Positions 16,107-25,898 of a DNA stretch of 64,000 nt are shown here, piece after piece; position 1 is the stretch's first letter, and each line of letters begins with the position of its first letter. The notes below the pieces were generated by a model. It had not been told where the DNA came from, ran no database searches, and worked only from the letters and a program-made list of their open reading frames with translations. Source of the stretch: Alteromonas confluentis. Lineage in GTDB: Bacteria; Pseudomonadota; Gammaproteobacteria; Enterobacterales; Alteromonadaceae. The stretch is taken from NCBI RefSeq assembly GCF_001757105.1, contig NZ_MDHN01000029.1:423771-487770 (forward strand), given 5' to 3'. A program made the position numbers and the translations under genes.

Positions 16107-17036
16107 TCAGGCTGCTCTTTTTACTGATTTACGAGCGGCTTTTGCTTTTTTCAGCAATGACGCAGGCATAAGTTTCAGACCAATCCCTTTGACCAGTAGC
16201 TGAACTTTTAACGGTTTGATTTTCCAGGCATCGAGATAACACTGCCCGGCAAGGTCCGGTTTGTTCTGATAAAACAGGTTTCCGGCATAGTGTAGGTAGA
16301 TTTTGTGCTCTGCTTGGCGACATTCTTCGCGCTCAGCTTCACTCACCTCAGGCATTGCGGCAATTTTTCTCACGCATACCAAATCGGCTATCAACATTTT
16401 CATTTGATTCATGGAGTAGTTTTCGCCATGAATGTAGTACACCGCCAATGGCTCTTTTACCACCGCGAGTTTTGAGATACGCGCTACACGCAGCCATACA
16501 TGTCGGTCGTCTACACCGTGCAGTTCGCGGCTATCATCGAAACCGCCGATATCTTTTAAAATGGACTTTCTAACCAGTGCGGTGCAGCAGGAAATGAAAT
16601 TCACATCTAATAATTCGTGAAAGCAGCGCCCTTCTATTTCCGGTTTACTGTAATCGGTTTCGCCCATGCGCTGAATTTCAACCCAGCTGTACACCAGGCC
16701 AACGTCGGGGTCGTCGAATCGTGGAAGTTGCTTTTCTAGCTTTGTTGGCTTCCATTGGTCGTCCTGGTCACAGAACCCAATGACATCGCCTTCAGAAACA
16801 CCGATACCGTAATTTCGGGCAGAGGCCACCCCACCGTTTTCCTTTTTGAAGTAACGGACTCGCGGATCGCTTTCAAACGCCTGAATTACTTCATAAGAAT
16901 TATCGGAAGAGCCGTCGTCCACCAGCAAGATTTCAAAGTTGCTGTAGGTCTGCGCAAGCAAACTATTGATGCACGCCTCCAGCGTTTTAGCGCCGTTATA
17001 AACGGCAACAATGATGCTTGCTTTTAAATTACTCAA
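16107..17036 (-). CDS. Glycosyltransferase family 2
   Basis: This 309-residue GT-A enzyme begins with KASIIVAVYNGAKTLEACIN, then FEILLVDDGSSDNS, and NGGVASARNYGI before the DxD region DVIGFCDQDDQWKPTKLEKQ. Catalytic-side residues LHGVDDRHVWLRVA follow at about 180. The C-terminal about 90 residues are helical. Probably one sugar-addition step in the repeat unit. Its stop is immediately followed by the sulfotransferase ATG. Confidence 0.9.
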   Translation of the reverse strand: MSNLKASIIVAVYNGAKTLEACINSLLAQTYSNFEILLVDDGSSDNSYEVIQAFESDPRVRYFKKENGGVASARNYGIGVSEGDVIGFCDQDDQWKPTKLEKQLPRFDDPDVGLVYSWVEIQRMGETDYSKPEIEGRCFHELLDVNFISCCTALVRKSILKDIGGFDDSRELHGVDDRHVWLRVARISKLAVVKEPLAVYYIHGENYSMNQMKMLIADLVCVRKIAAMPEVSEAEREECRQAEHKIYLHYAGNLFYQNKPDLAGQCYLDAWKIKPLKVQLLVKGIGLKLMPASLLKKAKAARKSVKRAA

Positions 17037-17049
17037 ACTTAATAACCTC

Positions 17050-18414
17050 TTACCGAATTGTGAGCAGGAATCTGATGATCAGATACAGAACGATCAGACT
17101 TCCGGCGCTGCACACCGCAACCCGGGCCACTGTTGCCGCTGTGATTTTGAGGTCGAACTGAGGGTAAGATTTTTGCACCCGCATGTACGACGCAGCTACG
17201 AATGCGGCGAATACGTAGAAATAGAGAATATAGCTTCGACTAATAAAGAATGCGGTGGAGCAATAGCCAATCATTGCAATTGAAAGGTAAATATTTAGCG
17301 ATTGCTCTTGGCGCAAAGCGTCGCCTTTTGGCCCTTCGATGGCTGGCAATTTTGCGATGCGGTACGCCATCACAAAAATCAACATAATGAACGTCATCCA
17401 CAAGGTATAACCGATGGCGCCGAGTTCTGACATCACCGTAACGAAACTGTTATGGGCTACTTTGGAGTGATATTCCAAAAAGCGATCTTTACCGAAGCCA
17501 AATAGTGGGCGGTATTTCACCATTTGAATACCTTCATACCAGGCTGTCAGACGGTCTTGTACACTTTTGTCTTCTAAACCGATGGTACGGAACGAGGCCA
17601 ATGCCACCCCAACTATCGGCAGTGAAAGCGCCGTGAGGATCATGAACTTCACCCGGCCGAAGCGCACGAAAATGTACGCGGCGATCACCGCTAACGACCC
17701 AACCAAAGAGCCTCGACTTCCGGTCCAATATATACCAACAAATAGCGCCGCCATGATGCCTAACGACAGCATGCGAATCATAAAGCTCTTGGTGTTAACC
17801 AGAAAATACATGGCAATAGGAATGTTCATTACCAAGAACATGCCCATATCGTTAGGGTCGTGGAAAATACCCACGTAACGCACCTGCATCATGGCGTCGT
17901 TACCGGAACCCCGGAATATTGCATTCTCCGCCCATCCCATACCCAGCGGATCGCCAATCTGGAACCACGCCTGATGGACCATGATGACGCAGGCCATTAA
18001 CGAGATAAACAGAATAATCCGTTGCCTTCTGAGCGACACAAGAAAGCCCAGGAACAGAATAAACGGCAGTATGTCTGAGGTTACCCACTCGGTAACGAAG
18101 GTAAGATCACTGAAGAATCGCCTCGCCCTCATTTCCGATAACAGCATGAAGAAGAACATTACCACCATTATGGTGGCTTGCCAGTTCCACTTCTTCGGAC
18201 TTAGCGTTGTGACGTAGAAGATAAACGTAATGATGAGGAACGTACGCAGGATTGGCAGTTCCGTTTCAAATATCGGCCATTCATGGGGGCGAATAAATAC
18301 CAGCGCGGTATAAACACAAAGCAAGAAGAAGCCGAATGGCGAAGTAGCTTCGGTATTAGTGGGCTTAAACTTGTGTGCGGTAGGCCGGTTGGGCGCTATT
18401 TGCTGTTCACTCAC
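17050..18414 (-). CDS. O-antigen ligase/polymerase family membrane protein
   Basis: This 454-residue protein has about 11 membrane segments and a periplasmic loop with the Wzy_C signature. IYWTGSRGSLVGSL and, after the loop, GFGKDRFLEYHSKVAHNSFV with TVMSELGAIGY carry the conserved Arg and His of WaaL/Wzy enzymes. It either ligates or polymerises lipid-linked glycan at the periplasmic face. The N-terminus (GFFLLCVYTALVFIRPHEW) resembles the exosortase-associated ligase subgroup, but no other exosortase gene is present here. It is the first gene of the leftward operon, with the promoter in the 18415-18700 gap. Confidence 0.85.
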   Translation of the reverse strand: MSEQQIAPNRPTAHKFKPTNTEATSPFGFFLLCVYTALVFIRPHEWPIFETELPILRTFLIITFIFYVTTLSPKKWNWQATIMVVMFFFMLLSEMRARRFFSDLTFVTEWVTSDILPFILFLGFLVSLRRQRIILFISLMACVIMVHQAWFQIGDPLGMGWAENAIFRGSGNDAMMQVRYVGIFHDPNDMGMFLVMNIPIAMYFLVNTKSFMIRMLSLGIMAALFVGIYWTGSRGSLVGSLAVIAAYIFVRFGRVKFMILTALSLPIVGVALASFRTIGLEDKSVQDRLTAWYEGIQMVKYRPLFGFGKDRFLEYHSKVAHNSFVTVMSELGAIGYTLWMTFIMLIFVMAYRIAKLPAIEGPKGDALRQEQSLNIYLSIAMIGYCSTAFFISRSYILYFYVFAAFVAASYMRVQKSYPQFDLKITAATVARVAVCSAGSLIVLYLIIRFLLTIR

Positions 18415-18700
18415 AACAACAGTCCCTTAATGCACTAACACGCGCCAAGGTAGAGCTGCATTTAGCATCCATGCATTTCGAACAATAATTCATCACTTCC
18501 AGTACCGGGTTATACAACATTTAGCGCTTAAAGCAGGCAGAATAAACAGTATTCACACCGTATTCAACTAAAGCACGCGCCCTTATTAACACCATCGTAT
18601 GCTATACGATATCTGTAGCATAAAGATCGTGATAATTTATGACATCAATCATTATTAACGCTATTTCACACAATTTTTGTAGGTATTTATGTTCAAAATG
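18415..18700. promoter_or_regulatory. Divergent intergenic region between glycan operon and cytochrome c5
   Basis: This is an AT-rich gap of about 355 bases (to 18769) without a gene. It must hold the start of the leftward glycan operon. The part near 18595-18660 is rich in short palindromic words such as ATACGATAT and GCATAAAGATCGTG. No clear terminator is seen. Confidence 0.4.
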
Positions 18701-18728
18701 TTGTCGGAGACTTTTTAACCGCTATAAT
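18701..18728 (+). promoter_or_regulatory. Sigma-70 promoter of cytochrome c5 gene
   Basis: TTGTCG (18701-18706), a 16-base spacer and a consensus TATAAT (18723-18728) lie about 40 bases before the gene's start. Confidence 0.6.
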
Positions 18729-18769
18729 CAGTCAATTACAGACTTTAAGACCGTTGCCTGGAGACAAAA

Positions 18770-19168
18770 GTGAAAGTTAAAGCATTGATAGCTATGGCTG
18801 TTTCGCTGGGTTTGAGCGCTGCTCATGCACAGGAAATGTCAGATGAAGCGATTAAAGAAAGAACAAAACCCTATGGCGAATTAAATGTTGCGGGTGCACA
18901 AACTGCAGCAGCAACCACAGCAAAGGCACGTACTCCGGAAGAAATTTTTAACGGCGCGTGTGCAATGTGTCACGCATCGGGTTTGATGGGTGCGCCGCGC
19001 GCTAATAACGCCGCAGACTGGCAGCCTCGTTTAGACGAGCGTGGTCTGGACGGTGTTTGGCAAAATGCACTTAATGGCATTAACGCCATGCCACCAAGAG
19101 GCACGTGTACAGATTGTAGCGATGACGACATCAAAGCGACCATCGAATACATGATTGAAGGCATTTAA
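18770..19168 (+). CDS. Periplasmic cytochrome c5
   Basis: This 132-residue protein has a signal peptide (MKVKALIAMAVSLGLSAAHA). It carries one c-type haem site, CAMCH, with the distal Met expected in GINAMPPRG. The C-terminal CTDCSDDDIKATIEYMI is characteristic of cytochrome c5/CycA-type proteins, with the second Cys pair forming a disulfide. It shuttles electrons in the periplasm. Start: GTG 18770 after GGAGA; single-gene unit with its own promoter and terminator. Confidence 0.9.
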   Translation: MKVKALIAMAVSLGLSAAHAQEMSDEAIKERTKPYGELNVAGAQTAAATTAKARTPEEIFNGACAMCHASGLMGAPRANNAADWQPRLDERGLDGVWQNALNGINAMPPRGTCTDCSDDDIKATIEYMIEGI

Positions 19169-19181
19169 CACCTTCTAAAGC

Positions 19182-19217
19182 CCCGACAGTTTTCACCACA
19201 GGCTGTCGGGTATTTCT
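19182..19217 (+). terminator. Terminator after cytochrome c5
   Basis: CCCGACAG / CTGTCGGG form an 8-bp stem with a 13-base loop, followed by TATTTCTT. Confidence 0.65.
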
Positions 19218-19345
19218 TAGCATACCTGAACACGGCATTTCTAGCCCGTTCACCGCAATTTTGTCTCATTAAGTAGCGTTTTTAATACAAATCGGTTAAT
19301 TTATTGTCGAAAATAAAAAATCTATAATAAAGCGACACAAATCTG

Positions 19346-21943
19346 ATGTCTTCAAAGTCAACGCAGTATGAGTTGTCAGAAGAGGAGCTTCGGGAACTTA
19401 TTCCGCAGTTACAGCAACTCACTGATAAGTACAAACGTGCGGAACGAGTACAAAAAGCACTATTCGATATTGCTGAACTAGCCAGTTCGGTAAGTAATCT
19501 TAGTCGCCTTTATCCAGCCATTCACGAAATTATCGGCGACTTTATGATCGCAGATAACTTCTTCGTTGCGTTTTACGAAAAAGAAGCAAACCTTATTGAT
19601 TTTGCTTACTTTGTTGACGAGTTCGACGAACAGACAATCAAACAAATTCCTGCTGAATCCCTGATGGACGGGATTACCGGCCATATTCTTCGCACCGGCA
19701 AACACGTATTTCTAGAAAGCGAAAATCAAGCTGCTTTCGCCGCCGAAACTGGCGTTTCCATGGTAGGCGCTACGCCTCATCAATTCCTCGGTGTTCCACT
19801 GAAACGGGGTTCACAGGTTATTGGTGCCATGGTGGTACAAACTTACGATAGTTCTGTGAGTTACTCTGATGAAGATCTCGAAGTACTCTTGTTTGTATCG
19901 CAACACATTGTGACCACGGTAGACCGAGTGAAAAACCGCGAGCTCACAGAGCGCACCATTCGCGAAAGAACCCGACAACTTCGTACAATTAACGATGAGC
20001 TTCAAGAAGAAATATTAGAGCGCCAACGGATAGAAACACTACAACAGGCGTTGTACGAGATATCCGAACTTGCGGCCAATCTTGAAGGCGATATGGATGC
20101 CTTCTACGCCAGCATTCATAATATTCTGGCGCGCTTGATTAGCGCACCGAACTGCTACATCGCTATTCTTGATGAATCGGGCAATCACCTCGACTTCCCG
20201 TATTTCAGCGACACCATGAACGAATCGGTGTCTCGTCGTCCGTTAGGATTAGGTCTTACTGAATTTGTACTGCGTAGTGGGCAAACCGAACTGATTAATC
20301 CACCCCGAGTACTCGAACTGGCAGAAAGCGGTGAGTTGGATGTATCCACTGCTCAGAAAATGCTAAAAAGTGCCAACTCCTGGCTGGGTTCGCCGCTCAT
20401 TGTTGATGGCAAAATTTCAGGTGTGATTGGTATTCAGACCTACGGTAAGTTGGCCAAATACACAGGCAAAGATCTCGAGCTACTGCGCTTCGTTTCTCAT
20501 CACATTGCAGCGGCAATAGGCCGAAAACGCAGTACCGACGCGATTCAGCAATACAATGCGTTACTAGAAGAAAAAGTAGCAGAGCGCACAAGAGAGTTAG
20601 ACGCCACGAACTCTTATCTGAAGCAGCAGATTGAAGAGCGTAAGGTTATTGAGTTAAAGCTCATTCACGATGCGCATCACGACAGCCTTACGGACCTGCC
20701 AAACCGCGCCATGTTTGCTAGTCGTTTAGAGCTTGCCGTTGCCAACAAACAGCGCTATCCGGATAACTTGTTCGCAGTGTTGTTTATCGACCTCGACCGT
20801 TTTAAAACCATCAACGACACATTGGGTCACCACGCGGGTGATGAATTCCTCATAGAGGTAGCGCACCGTATTTCTCTGTGTATTCGGGGCCATGATCTGC
20901 TTGCACGCCTGGGCGGCGATGAGTTTGTTGTGCTGCTGGACAACTTTGAGGAAGCCGAGGTAGTTGAAGACGTTGCTTCGCGGATAATCGAAGCCATTTC
21001 TCAACCCTTTGTACTTGATGGTAAAGAGATGTACAGCGGGGCCAGTATCGGTATTGCCCATCTGGAAACCTACTATCGCACCGCCGATGAAGTCCTTCGC
21101 GATGCCGATGCAGCTATGTATCAAGCGAAAACCATTGGTCGCGGTCGCTTTGTGATGTTTGATAAGTCTATGCGCGACCGGCTAATAGAAGAGCTTGAAC
21201 TCGAAAACGAGTTTCGCCGTGCATTACGCGATGAAGAATTCGAATGTTATATGCAGCCTGTCATCGACCTTCGCGCCAATTCCGTGCTGTACCACGAAAT
21301 GTATGTTCGTTGGGTGCATCCGGTACATGGAAAGGTAGACAGAGAAAACTTCAGACGGGTGGCTGAACACAGTGGATTAACCCTGGATCTCGATTTATAC
21401 CAGTTGAATAAGGCCTGCTCGCTGATCAGACACGATGCTAAACAGGCCGGTGAAATTGGAAAGATTGCGGTGAATGTTTCGATAAATCACCTGCTTCAGG
21501 CTTCACTGGTGAATAAAATCTTAGATCTGGTAACACAATGGGGTATTGAGCCCGGCCGCTTGGTTTTTGAATTCGACGAAAATGATTTGAATCGCCGTTC
21601 GCAATACATTCTGCCTGCAATCAAGAAGCTCAAACGTGCAGGTGTAACACTCGTATTGGATAACTTCGGCAGCGGTTTAGCGTCGCTAAGTTATTTGTTT
21701 GCCTATCCCTTCGACTTTATCAAAATAGACCACCGTTTCGTTAAGTCTCTGCCCCGCTCTCAGCGCAACCTTAAGTTAATTCAGTCGGTCATGCTGATAT
21801 CAGAACACCTTAAGTTCGATGTTATCGCTGAAGGTGTGAATGCCAAAGCGCAGCTCAACGCGCTCAATGAAATTGAATGTCATTATGCGCAAGGGAAGAT
21901 CCTGTCTTCGCCACAACAGGTGTCACGACAAAAAAGTGCGTAA
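19346..21943 (+). CDS. GAF-GAF-GGDEF protein with degenerate EAL domain
   Basis: This 865-residue cytoplasmic signalling protein has an N-terminal coiled coil, two GAF domains (about 45-195 and 235-390), a second coiled coil and a GGDEF domain (about 440-600). The active site LARLGGDEFVVLL is intact, so it probably makes cyclic di-GMP. The C-terminal EAL-like domain (about 615-855) has lost key residues: EAL reads EMY, DDFGTG reads DNFGSG, and the final EGVE reads EGVN. It is therefore unlikely to hydrolyse c-di-GMP but may bind nucleotide. No Shine-Dalgarno precedes the ATG, and a TATAAT at 19323-19328 lies only about 20 bases upstream, so the mRNA may have a very short leader. Confidence 0.9.
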   Translation: MSSKSTQYELSEEELRELIPQLQQLTDKYKRAERVQKALFDIAELASSVSNLSRLYPAIHEIIGDFMIADNFFVAFYEKEANLIDFAYFVDEFDEQTIKQIPAESLMDGITGHILRTGKHVFLESENQAAFAAETGVSMVGATPHQFLGVPLKRGSQVIGAMVVQTYDSSVSYSDEDLEVLLFVSQHIVTTVDRVKNRELTERTIRERTRQLRTINDELQEEILERQRIETLQQALYEISELAANLEGDMDAFYASIHNILARLISAPNCYIAILDESGNHLDFPYFSDTMNESVSRRPLGLGLTEFVLRSGQTELINPPRVLELAESGELDVSTAQKMLKSANSWLGSPLIVDGKISGVIGIQTYGKLAKYTGKDLELLRFVSHHIAAAIGRKRSTDAIQQYNALLEEKVAERTRELDATNSYLKQQIEERKVIELKLIHDAHHDSLTDLPNRAMFASRLELAVANKQRYPDNLFAVLFIDLDRFKTINDTLGHHAGDEFLIEVAHRISLCIRGHDLLARLGGDEFVVLLDNFEEAEVVEDVASRIIEAISQPFVLDGKEMYSGASIGIAHLETYYRTADEVLRDADAAMYQAKTIGRGRFVMFDKSMRDRLIEELELENEFRRALRDEEFECYMQPVIDLRANSVLYHEMYVRWVHPVHGKVDRENFRRVAEHSGLTLDLDLYQLNKACSLIRHDAKQAGEIGKIAVNVSINHLLQASLVNKILDLVTQWGIEPGRLVFEFDENDLNRRSQYILPAIKKLKRAGVTLVLDNFGSGLASLSYLFAYPFDFIKIDHRFVKSLPRSQRNLKLIQSVMLISEHLKFDVIAEGVNAKAQLNALNEIECHYAQGKILSSPQQVSRQKSA

Positions 21944-22029
21944 GTTTTAATTAACGTCCCGAAAGGTCAGTTTTTAAACAAAGGCATCTGGGTATATACT
22001 GATATCATTCAGCAACGGGAGTTATCAGA

Positions 22030-22233
22030 GTGAAATTCGGCAAATTATCTACCAGCGAAAAAGTAGCGTTGGTGCAACAGATTTGGGATTCCGTTGCGCA
22101 AGACGACTCATCTGAAATAGAAATCTCTTCAGAGCATCAGAAAGAATTAGATGCACGCCTGTCTAAGCTGAAAACTAATCCGTCATCTGAACTGGATTGG
22201 TCAACGATTAAAGCCCGCGCCACAGATATTTGA
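22030..22233 (+). CDS. Antitoxin of a RelE/ParE-type pair (addiction module component family)
   Basis: This 67-residue acidic protein matches the short addiction-module-component antitoxins: LSTSEKVALVQQIWDSVA, then ISSEHQKELDARLSKLKTNP and a tryptophan-containing tail (SELDWSTIKARA). It should neutralise the toxin encoded directly downstream, with which it overlaps by 4 bases. GTG start with GGGAG eight bases upstream. Confidence 0.85.
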   Translation: MKFGKLSTSEKVALVQQIWDSVAQDDSSEIEISSEHQKELDARLSKLKTNPSSELDWSTIKARATDI

Positions 22234-22529
22234 GCCTGCTACCGCTGCGTTTTGCTCCGGAAGTCGAGTACGATATTTCCGATGCGTTTTCGTATTTCGA
22301 GCATTGCCAGAAAGGCTTAGGCGATGACTACATTCTCAGCGTGGAACAAGCATTATCTAAACTCCAACATAACCCTTTTCACTACCCGAGAGTTCATAAA
22401 AGCGTCCGAAGGATGCTAGTCAGACGATTTCCCTTTTGCGTTTACTATTTACCTTCCGCAGATAAAATTACCGTGTTAGCGGTGCTTCATTGCTCTAGAT
22501 CGGACTCTTTATGGAAAAAACGAACCTGA
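22230..22529 (+). CDS. RelE/ParE-family toxin
   Basis: This 99-residue protein has the ParE/RelE fold pattern: LRFAPEVEYDISDAFSYFEH, then LSKLQHNPFHYPRV, RRMLVRRFPFCVYYLPSADK and ITVLAVLHCSRS. The conserved arginines and the C-terminal beta strand are present. It probably inhibits translation or gyrase. The only sensible start is TTG 22230, which overlaps the antitoxin stop as TTGA. This implies translational coupling and weak toxin initiation. Confidence 0.85.
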   Translation: MSLLPLRFAPEVEYDISDAFSYFEHCQKGLGDDYILSVEQALSKLQHNPFHYPRVHKSVRRMLVRRFPFCVYYLPSADKITVLAVLHCSRSDSLWKKRT

Positions 22530-22549
22530 CTTTCAACATTAGCCTGAAA

Positions 22550-24565
22550 CTACTTCTTCCCCAACATGGCTTTTAAACTGGCCAATCCGGCTTCGTTGGT
22601 TTTCTTTTGCTGATCGGCGGTGGGTTTCGCCTTTTTCTCTTCCCATACCACGTCGTCTACGGGTAATTCATAGAGAAAACGGCTTGGCTCGGGATTGATG
22701 ACTTCGCCAAACTGTCGGCGTTCCTTTGCCAGGCTGAAAATCAGTTCGCGCTGAGCACGGGTGATGCCCACGTAAGCGAGGCGACGTTCTTCTTCCACGT
22801 TATCTTCATCAATGCTGCTTTGGTGCGGCAGTAAACCTTCTTCCATACCCACCAGAAACACAATCGGAAATTCCAGACCTTTCGAGGCGTGCAGTGTCAT
22901 AAGCTGAACTTGATCGGCTTCGCTGTCTTCTTCGCCTCGCTCCATCATGTCACGCAAGATAAGGCGGTTCACCACTTCCTGCATAGTCATAGGCGCATCG
23001 AGGTCGTTTCCTTCCAGCATGTCGGTAACCCAGCCGAATAAGGTACTTACGTTGGCCATAGCCATTTCAGCCGCTTTCGGGCTGGGGCTGTGTTCGTAAA
23101 GGAACTCTTCGTACTGCATAGAGCGAATCATGTCTCGCAATACGGCTTTACTGTCGCCACGCACGACGTTATCAGAGGTTTCCACAACCCAGCGTCCAAA
23201 ACCGGCAACGCGCTGATAGGCAGACTCACCTAACACGCCAGATAGCCCGGAATGGGTAGTAGCGGCAAACAACGAAATGCCCACCTGATTAGCAAAGTTA
23301 CCCAGCTTTTCTAACGTGGCACGACCAATACCCCGATTAGGCGTATTTACCACGCGCAAAAAGGCATTGTCGTCATCCTGATTCACCAGCAGGCGCAGGT
23401 ACGCCATGATGTCTTTTACTTCGGTGCGGCCAAAGAACGACATCCCACCGTTGATGCGATAAGGAATACGGTTACTCATCAGTAACTTTTCAAACAAGCG
23501 GCTCTGGTGATTACCCCGATACAGAATGGCGTAGTCTTTGAACGACGTACGGTTCATGAATTTATGTGCGATAAGCTCAGCCACAACTCGCTCGGCTTCG
23601 TGTTCTTCGTTCTTTGCCGACAACACGCGGAGCGGTTCACCGTAGCCCATTTCTGAAAACAGGGTTTTATCGAATAAATGGGGATTGTTCTGAATGAGTA
23701 TGTTGGCGCAATGCAGAATACGGCCGGATGAACGGTAGTTTTGCTGCAGCTTAATAACATTCAGTTTGGGGAAATCTTCTTGTAGTAAATGCAGGTTCTG
23801 TGGTCTGGCACCTCGCCAGGAATATATCGACTGGTCGTCGTCGCCAACCACGGTAAACCGTGCCCGTTCGCCTACAAGCAGCTTCACCAGTTCATACTGG
23901 CTGGTGTTGGTATCCTGATATTCGTCCACCAGCAAATAGCGAATTTTGCTCTGCCATTTCAGTCGTACGCTCTCGTTTGTTTTCAGCAACAAGGTTGGCA
24001 GCAAAATGAGATCATCAAAATCCAATGCGTTATAGGCCCGCAGGTGATTCTGATAGTGGCGGTACGCTTCGGCAAATTCCCGTTCACCGGCACTGGTGGC
24101 TTTCTTCGCCAGCGCATCGGGCAGAAGCAGATCGTTTTTCCAGTTGGAAATGCAGCTTTGCAGCATGCTCAACTGGTCTTTGTCGCCGTCAATCGTATCT
24201 TCGGTGAGGTCTTTCAGCAGCGCAGTCGAGTCTTTGTCGTCAAAAAGCGAGAAGCCTGGTTTCAGGCCAAGCTCTTTAACGTGCGCTTTAATAATGGTTA
24301 GACCGAGGGTGTGAAACGTACACACTTTCAGACCGCGGGCTTCCTGCTTACCCAGGGTTTGCCCCACCCGCTCCTTCATTTCCCGGGCAGCTTTGTTGGT
24401 AAAGGTTACCGCTGCGATTTGCCGGGCAGGCAAGTCGCACTCGCGCACCAGATGGGCAATTTTATTGGTGATTACGCGGGTTTTACCACTACCGGCACCC
24501 GCCAGAACCAGACAAGGTCCGGAAACATACGTCACGGCAGATTGTTGAGCGTCGTTTAACTTCAT
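22550..24565 (-). CDS. rep: ATP-dependent DNA helicase Rep
   Basis: This 671-residue UvrD/Rep superfamily 1 helicase starts at [21 protein letters not shown] use the ATG 24565 because Rep begins at this motif. Walker A is LAGAGSGKT, motif II is [10 protein letters not shown], motif III is [15 protein letters not shown], and motif VI is the AYVGITRAQ region. Rep helps replication forks pass obstacles and supports restart. Length and order match E. coli Rep. The gene is divergent from ubiK. Confidence 0.95.
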   Translation of the reverse strand: MKLNDAQQSAVTYVSGPCLVLAGAGSGKTRVITNKIAHLVRECDLPARQIAAVTFTNKAAREMKERVGQTLGKQEARGLKVCTFHTLGLTIIKAHVKELGLKPGFSLFDDKDSTALLKDLTEDTIDGDKDQLSMLQSCISNWKNDLLLPDALAKKATSAGEREFAEAYRHYQNHLRAYNALDFDDLILLPTLLLKTNESVRLKWQSKIRYLLVDEYQDTNTSQYELVKLLVGERARFTVVGDDDQSIYSWRGARPQNLHLLQEDFPKLNVIKLQQNYRSSGRILHCANILIQNNPHLFDKTLFSEMGYGEPLRVLSAKNEEHEAERVVAELIAHKFMNRTSFKDYAILYRGNHQSRLFEKLLMSNRIPYRINGGMSFFGRTEVKDIMAYLRLLVNQDDDNAFLRVVNTPNRGIGRATLEKLGNFANQVGISLFAATTHSGLSGVLGESAYQRVAGFGRWVVETSDNVVRGDSKAVLRDMIRSMQYEEFLYEHSPSPKAAEMAMANVSTLFGWVTDMLEGNDLDAPMTMQEVVNRLILRDMMERGEEDSEADQVQLMTLHASKGLEFPIVFLVGMEEGLLPHQSSIDEDNVEEERRLAYVGITRAQRELIFSLAKERRQFGEVINPEPSRFLYELPVDDVVWEEKKAKPTADQQKKTNEAGLASLKAMLGKK

Positions 24566-24684
24566 ATTCAGTGGGAGCGAGCTACGGGGTTGAGAGAATG
24601 ACGGTTTTTTAATTGCATGTGTGTCGCATCTATTTAGAATATGAAACACAAAGTCGCGATGATGCGCATTATAAAGGAAATACT

Positions 24685-24945
24685 ATGCTTGATCCGAAAA
24701 AACTCGAAGAAATCGCCAAACAAATTTCTGATGCTGTGCCGCCGGGCGTACGCAATATGGCAGAAGGTGCCGAGGCCCGTGTTAAGCAGGTTTTGCAGGC
24801 GCAACTGAGCAAACTGGACCTGGTTACCCGGGAAGAGTTCGACATTCAAAGTCAGGTGCTGATCCGAACGCGTGAAAAGCTAGAAGCGATGGAAGCGCGA
24901 TTAGCGGCCTTGGAAGAAAAGCAAAGCGCGTTGCCGAAAGAATAA
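24685..24945 (+). CDS. ubiK: Ubiquinone biosynthesis accessory factor UbiK
   Basis: This 86-residue BMFP-domain protein has an N-terminal amphipathic part (LDPKKLEEIAKQISDAVPPG) and a C-terminal coiled coil (LIRTREKLEAMEARLAALEE). UbiK assists the Ubi complex in aerobic ubiquinone synthesis. Start ATG 24685, preceded by AAAGGAAA. A longer open frame upstream lacks family similarity. The ubiC-ubiA operon converges on it. Confidence 0.92.
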   Translation: MLDPKKLEEIAKQISDAVPPGVRNMAEGAEARVKQVLQAQLSKLDLVTREEFDIQSQVLIRTREKLEAMEARLAALEEKQSALPKE

Positions 24946-25014
24946 GACTCCGAGCGCTGCTGCCGAAACGGACGAACCGGTAACAGCGCTATCAATCGTC
25001 TTCAGCGTTTTGGC

Positions 25015-25896
25015 TTACATCACTGCCAATGCAATTCTGTCCATCAATAACCCCACCGCGAAAACCAATCCTACGTAATGGTTATCTAAGAAGGCTTTGA
25101 AGCAGGCCATGCGCTCCCGTTCACGGGTTTCGTAAGACTGAAAGATAAACAGCAGCGCGCACGCCACCAGCGCAAAGTACACCGGCCAACCGTATGCTAA
25201 ACACTGGGCAATGGTGAACAGCAATATCAGTGTGATCCCCTGCAGCACGCCAATGATCAATCTGTCGTACTGACCAAATAAGATAGCCGATGATTTTATG
25301 CCTACGATTAGGTCGTCATCGCGGTCGACCATGGCGTAATACGTGTCGTACGCAATGGTCCAGGTAAGGTTTGCAATAAACAGCAACCAACCTTCCAGCG
25401 GCACTGAGCCCTGAATGGCGGCAAACGCCATGGGGATCGCCCAGCCAAACGCAGCTCCCAATACCGCTTGCGGCATGTGCGTATATCGCTTCATAAACGG
25501 ATAACTGGCCGCCAGAAATAGCGCCACAACCGACAAGGCAATGGTCTGCCAATTCAACATGAGCACCAGAATAAACGATAAGCCCACCAGCAAGGCGAAC
25601 AATTGCAGCGCCTCCCGTTCAGTTACCGTGCCCGACACCAATGGCCGTGCGTTTGTGCGTTTTACACTGCCATCCACTTTTCTGTCGGCGTAGTCGTTAA
25701 TGACGCATCCTGCAGAGCGCATTAGCACCACACCGGCAATAAATATCAGCGTAATGCCCAAACTGGGTAAACCGTCTGCGGCGATGACTAACGCCCAGAT
25801 CGTCGGCCACAGCAGCAAATAAATGCCGATGGGTTTATCCAGGCGGGTTAGCTGCATGTAGGCGCGCCAATTACTGAATGACAACTCGAGAGACAT
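25015..25896 (-). CDS. ubiA: 4-hydroxybenzoate octaprenyltransferase
   Basis: This 293-residue integral membrane prenyltransferase has about nine transmembrane helices. The two Asp-rich motifs, NDYADRKVD (about 70-78) and [12 protein letters not shown] (about 190-201), bind Mg and polyprenyl diphosphate. It attaches the polyprenyl tail to 4-hydroxybenzoate in ubiquinone synthesis. It directly follows ubiC with 2 bases between them. Confidence 0.96.
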   Translation of the reverse strand: MSLELSFSNWRAYMQLTRLDKPIGIYLLLWPTIWALVIAADGLPSLGITLIFIAGVVLMRSAGCVINDYADRKVDGSVKRTNARPLVSGTVTEREALQLFALLVGLSFILVLMLNWQTIALSVVALFLAASYPFMKRYTHMPQAVLGAAFGWAIPMAFAAIQGSVPLEGWLLFIANLTWTIAYDTYYAMVDRDDDLIVGIKSSAILFGQYDRLIIGVLQGITLILLFTIAQCLAYGWPVYFALVACALLFIFQSYETRERERMACFKAFLDNHYVGLVFAVGLLMDRIALAVM

Positions 25897-25898
25897 AA

